Shown piece after piece: positions 60,884 through 64,000 of a stretch of DNA of 64,000 bases (within the stretch, counting starts at the first letter, position 1; each line of letters opens with the position of its first letter). A program made the translations under genes and the position numbers. Below the pieces are notes generated by a model. It worked only from the letters and a program-made list of their open reading frames with translations, ran no database searches and was not told the DNA's origin. This DNA is from Candidatus Frankia nodulisporulans (GTDB lineage: Bacteria > Actinomycetota > Actinomycetes > Frankiales > Frankiaceae): assembly GCF_902806475.1 (NCBI RefSeq), contig NZ_CADCWS010000003.1:1-64000 (forward strand), read 5' to 3'.

Positions 60884-61699
60884 ATGACCACACCATCGTT
60901 CACCGGCAGCACGCCCGCGACCGCCAGCCCCACGCCCGCCGTGGAGCTCGACGGCCGGGTCGTGCTGGTCACCGGTGCCGCCCGCGGGCAGGGCCGGGCG
61001 ATCAGCGAGCGGGTGGTGGCGGCCGGGGGCCGTGTCATCGCCGGTGACGTCCTGCCCGACGTGCACGAGCTTGCCGACGCCCTGCCGGACGCGGTTCATG
61101 CCGTCTCCCTCGACGTCACCGACGCGGCGGCCTGGGCGCAGGCCGTCCAGGGCGGCCTGGATCGCTTCGGACGTCTCGACGGTCTGGTCAGCAACGCCGG
61201 TGTGCTGCGCCGCGAGTCCCTGGAGCGGGAGAACCCGGCCGACTTCGAGCGGGTGTGGCGGATCAACTGCCTCGGGCCGTTCCTCGGCCTGCAGGCGGTC
61301 GCCCCGCACCTGCGGGCCGCGGGCGCCGGCGCGATCGTGAACACCGTGTCGGCCGCGGCAGCCACCGCCTGGACGTTGCACAGTGCCTACTCCTCGTCGA
61401 AATGGGCGCTGCGCGGCCTCACCAAGGTCGCGGCCCTCGAGCTCGCCCCGTACGGCATCCGGGTCAACGCCGTGTTCCCCGGGCCGGTGCTGACCCCGAT
61501 GGTCATCGGCGATGGCGACCCGGTGGCCGAGAAGCGGCTGGCCGCCACGCCGCTGGGCCGCGCCGGCCTGCCCACGGACATCGCGGAGCTCGTTGTCTTC
61601 CTGCTCTCCGACAGAGCCGCCTTCATCGCCGGCGCCGAGATCGCCATCGACGGCGGCCAGACCGCGGGAGTCGTCCTCACCCTGCCCGACCAGCAGTAG
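60884..61699 (+). CDS. SDR family oxidoreductase
   Basis: 271 residues from the ATG at 60884. A Thr/Pro-rich leader (~20 residues) precedes VVLVTGAARGQGRAISERVV, Asp in VIAGDVLPDV, LVSNAGVLRRESLERENPAD, VNTVSAAAATAWTLHSAYSSSKWALRG with Ser, Tyr and Lys, and VNAVFPGPVLTPMV. A classical NAD(H)-type SDR acting on a hydroxy/keto compound. Co-transcribed with the mycofactocin-type SDR (11 bases). A terminator hairpin follows. Confidence 0.92.
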   Translation: MTTPSFTGSTPATASPTPAVELDGRVVLVTGAARGQGRAISERVVAAGGRVIAGDVLPDVHELADALPDAVHAVSLDVTDAAAWAQAVQGGLDRFGRLDGLVSNAGVLRRESLERENPADFERVWRINCLGPFLGLQAVAPHLRAAGAGAIVNTVSAAAATAWTLHSAYSSSKWALRGLTKVAALELAPYGIRVNAVFPGPVLTPMVIGDGDPVAEKRLAATPLGRAGLPTDIAELVVFLLSDRAAFIAGAEIAIDGGQTAGVVLTLPDQQ

Positions 61700-61743
61700 G
61701 ACGCTGACCGGCCAGAACACCTGACCGGCCAGAACTGTCCGGA

Positions 61744-61782
61744 CCGGCCGGAGCGCCTGACCACCAGGAGCGCTCCGGCCGG
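61744..61782. terminator. Terminator hairpin between convergent genes
   Basis: 13-bp perfect stem CCGGCCGGAGCGC/GCGCTCCGGCCGG with a 13-base loop. Just before it, CTGACCGGCCAGAAC occurs twice (61704-61718 and 61721-61735). Confidence 0.65.
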
Positions 61783-61790
61783 CTGCTGTG

Positions 61791-63004
61791 TTACCTCGCG
61801 GGCCGGGTGAGCTCGCTGGCGTTGTCGTGCATGATGCGCCGCCGGTCGTGCGCCGAGAAGGAGCCGAGGCCGCCGAGGAAGTCCTTCGGCTCGGCGAGCC
61901 CCTCGGCGTGCGGCCAGTCGGAGCCGAACAGGATCCGTTCGACCGGCAGGTGCACGGCGAGCTCCGCCACGTCGTCCTCGACGAACGGGGCGACCCAGCA
62001 GTGCTCGATGAACTGGTCGACCAGCGAGCCGGTGAACATCCCGGGATTCTGGCCCTGCATCACCCGCAGACCGTGCAGCAGTGGGCCCAGGTGCCGCCGT
62101 TCTCGATGAACGCGATCCGCAGGTCGCCGAACCGCTCGAACAGGCCGTGGGCGACCAGGGCCGCGGCGAAGTCGTGCACGAGCCGGTGCTTCATCAGCAT
62201 CTTCAGGAACGGCACGTCCCGCGTGATCGCGTTCGTGTCGCCGCCGCGACTGGTCTCGTGGTAGCCCCAGCTCCGCGCGATCGCCGCCTCGACCTCCCGG
62301 TAGCCGTCGTCGAACCCGGCGTGCGGGGCGACGACGATCCCGGCCTCCTGGACCCGGGCCCAGAACGGGTCGAACCGCGGATCGGCGGGTGACCGGTAGC
62401 CCTCGGGGGTGAACACCGGCCCGTTGCGGATGCTCACCACCCGCGCGCCCCGCCCGACGCACCACTCCAGTTCGGTGACCGCCCGGTCCAGGTCGGACAG
62501 GGTCAGGAACGGCACGCCGAAGATCCGGTTCTGGTAGGCGAAGCCCCAGTCCTCCTCGAGCCACCGGTTGAACGCCCGCAGCACCTCGATGGACGCCTCG
62601 ATGTCGGGCTGCATCGGACCTTCCACGCACACCGCGTGGGACGGGAACATCCAGACGGCGGCCAGGCCCTGTTCGTCCATGCGGCGCAGTCGGGCGTCCC
62701 GCTGGAACCAGTCGGGATGGTCCGCCGGTGCCTCGCAGGCCAGTTCCGCGCCGACCGAACCCTTGTCGCCGCGTCCACCGAAGTAGTCGTAGAGAGCGCC
62801 GGGACGGGGATGCACGTCGCCCGGCCCGGGCAGGATCGGATGGCCCCGATCACCGAGGAGGTAGCGAATCTCGCCGTCTCGCTCGACGACCCGCAGTCCA
62901 CGGTCGAGAAAAGCCGGATCGCGATGCCGGGTGAAGGCGTCGCTGGACTCCCAGTAGTGGTTGTCGGCGTCGAAAACTGCTGATAATCCAGAAATGTCGG
63001 TCAC
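61791..63004 (-). pseudogene. Amidohydrolase family 2 (DNH type), one-base frameshift
   Basis: The N-terminal 310 residues from the GTG at 63004: FDADNHYWESSDAFTRH, His in IVVAPHAGFDDGYREVEAAI, and FIENGGTWA. The frame then changes near 62087-62092. One more C in the GGGCCCACTG run would give ENGGTWAPLLHGLRVMQ, continuing with WVAPFVEDDVAELAVHLPVE, LFGSDWPHAEGLAEPKDFLG and a stop at 61791. So the full protein would be about 404 residues, the size of its paralogs at 28070 and 49008. The short C run makes a sequence error as likely as a mutation. Substrate unknown. Confidence 0.82.
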
Positions 63005-63067
63005 GTCAAATGCCTTCTGCTGTCTGGTCGAACCGGATCGGTCGGATCTGCCGGATCGGTCGGATGG

Positions 63068-64000
63068 TCATTCGGTGCCGTGCCGCAGCAGCCGACCGGG
63101 AGTGGTCTGCGTGCATTCACCGTCGACAAAGGTGGTCGTGCCGTTCACCACGATCCGGTCATAACCGGTGGCCTTCTGGATGAGCCGCCATTCACCGGCG
63201 GGATAGTCCCAGACCCGTTCGGCGGGAAGGCTGTCCACCGTGTCCGGGTCGTAGACGATGACGTCGGCGGGCGCGTCCTCGGCGAGGAAACCGCGGCCCT
63301 TGAGGCCCGCGGCCTGCGCCGGGTAGGCGGACAGCCGCCAGTGCGCCTGCTCCAGCGACATGATCTCGTGCTCGCGCACCCACAGGCCGAGCAGCTCACT
63401 CGGGTAGCGGGCGGTGGTGACGAACTTGGTGTGCGCGCCGCCGTCGCTGACCCCGGGCAGCGAGACCGACCCGGTGGCGATCTCCTTCATGGCCTGCGGC
63501 GGCGTCCGCAGCAGCGGCGTGGCGAAGCCGACCCGCAGCTCACCGGCGACGGCCAGGTCGAGCATCGCGTCGATCGGGTGCTTGTTCTCCCGCGCGGCGA
63601 TCTCGCCGATGGTGTAGCCCTCGTAGGTGTCCTTGAGCGCGCGGGCGTCCGCGACGTCGCTGGAGATCCAGTGGCACTTGATGTCGGTGAGCACGTAGCC
63701 GGCGCCGAACAGACCACCGCGCTCGGCGTGCACCTGCTTCATCTGCGCCCGGCGCCGCGGGTCGGCGAGCTTCACCCGCTTCTCGGCGATCGTGCCGATC
63801 AGCGCCTCCTTCCAGCAGGGAATCGCATCCGCCAGGTTGTAGTCCTCCAGGGTGAACTCGGAGGCGAAGTTGGTCGTGAGCGCCTGGGCGAAGACCCGCA
63901 GGCCCTCCTGCTCGTTGAGCTCGGTGAGGCGGGTCAGGGCGTCGCGGTGCGACATCTGCTGGCCGCCGTGCTGGTTGAGCGCGCCGTCGGCGAGCAGGGC
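63068..64000 (-). CDS. Amidohydrolase family 3 / N-acyl-D-amino-acid deacylase-like protein, N-terminus beyond the window
   Basis: The last ~310 codons of a longer gene; the frame is open through base 64000 (ALLADGALNQHGGQQMSHRD). C-terminal features: ADGALNQ-type helix, VSDGGAHTKFVTTARYPSEL with the metal Asp, MSLEQAHWRLSAYPAQAAGL, GRGFLAEDAPADVIVYDPDT, and VNGTTTFVDGECTQTTPGRL. This layout is typical of D-aminoacylase-like amidohydrolases that many actinobacteria carry next to DNH-type amidohydrolases. Deacylase activity is inferred only from family. 63 bases upstream of the frameshifted amidohydrolase on the same strand. Confidence 0.87.
   Translation of the reverse strand, partial: ALLADGALNQHGGQQMSHRDALTRLTELNEQEGLRVFAQALTTNFASEFTLEDYNLADAIPCWKEALIGTIAEKRVKLADPRRRAQMKQVHAERGGLFGAGYVLTDIKCHWISSDVADARALKDTYEGYTIGEIAARENKHPIDAMLDLAVAGELRVGFATPLLRTPPQAMKEIATGSVSLPGVSDGGAHTKFVTTARYPSELLGLWVREHEIMSLEQAHWRLSAYPAQAAGLKGRGFLAEDAPADVIVYDPDTVDSLPAERVWDYPAGEWRLIQKATGYDRIVVNGTTTFVDGECTQTTPGRLLRHGTE

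Noticed and set aside
1-64000. tRNA, rRNA, CRISPR arrays, insertion sequences, prophage
   Set aside because: Looked for cloverleaf-like segments, regularly spaced repeats, transposase or integrase motifs; none were found by eye.

Overview
The window is about 72% G+C. It has GTG starts, ATGA/GTGA stop-start overlaps, a PriA-type HisA and dense fatty-acyl/steroid-type catabolic genes, so it comes from a high-GC actinobacterium. Gene content is most reminiscent of Frankia and relatives; that placement is inference, because no rRNA or other marker is present. No tRNA, rRNA, CRISPR array, insertion sequence or phage gene was seen.

Layout. 1-7327 (minus): a histidine operon hisD-hisC-hisB-hisH-priA-hisF, followed by an ABC exporter that runs off the left edge and carries a one-base frameshift. 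7398-14397: a BpsA-like aminopropyltransferase-family protein, an AhpD-like protein, a flavohaemoprotein, an aldo/keto reductase divergent from a TetR regulator with two matching operators, and a VIT1/CCC1-family protein. 14427-64000: a lipid-type catabolic region. It holds lipid-transfer/thiolase proteins with DUF35 partners, a cytochrome P450, three TetR/SnoaL-type accessory groups, four adjacent pairs of acyl-CoA dehydrogenases, a CaiB/BaiF CoA-transferase, an aldehyde dehydrogenase, three luciferase-like flavin oxidoreductases, four adenylate-forming ligases, five amidohydrolase-superfamily proteins, two enoyl-CoA hydratases, three SDRs (one mycofactocin-type), a canonical thiolase and two thioesterases. 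A GGDEF protein is embedded in it.

How it fits together. Ligases or the CoA-transferase would activate an acid. Paired (probably heteromeric) acyl-CoA dehydrogenases, hydratases, SDRs and thiolase would run beta-oxidation. Ltp/DUF35 proteins would do thiolytic or retro-aldol cleavage of branched side chains. The P450, F420/FMN oxidoreductases and amidohydrolases would oxidise or open rings. The substrate cannot be read from the sequence; a steroid- or terpenoid-like compound is an inference from family membership.

The strongest new observation is regulatory. Seven intergenic sites in 24.9-59.7 kb share a core close to TTGAYNTCGA, several as palindromes. They sit on the predicted -35 element, directly after the -10 element, or over the start codon of genes from this catabolic set. 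Two of these promoters (before 52387 and before 42142) appear leaderless. This looks like one local regulon under an unidentified repressor.

A second theme is gene breakage. Five genes are interrupted: three by one-base differences, one by a 5-bp tandem duplication, and one by a 29-bp-arm perfect inverted repeat. A sixth has a suspicious 3' end. Some may be sequencing errors; the inverted repeat and the tandem duplication are more interesting.
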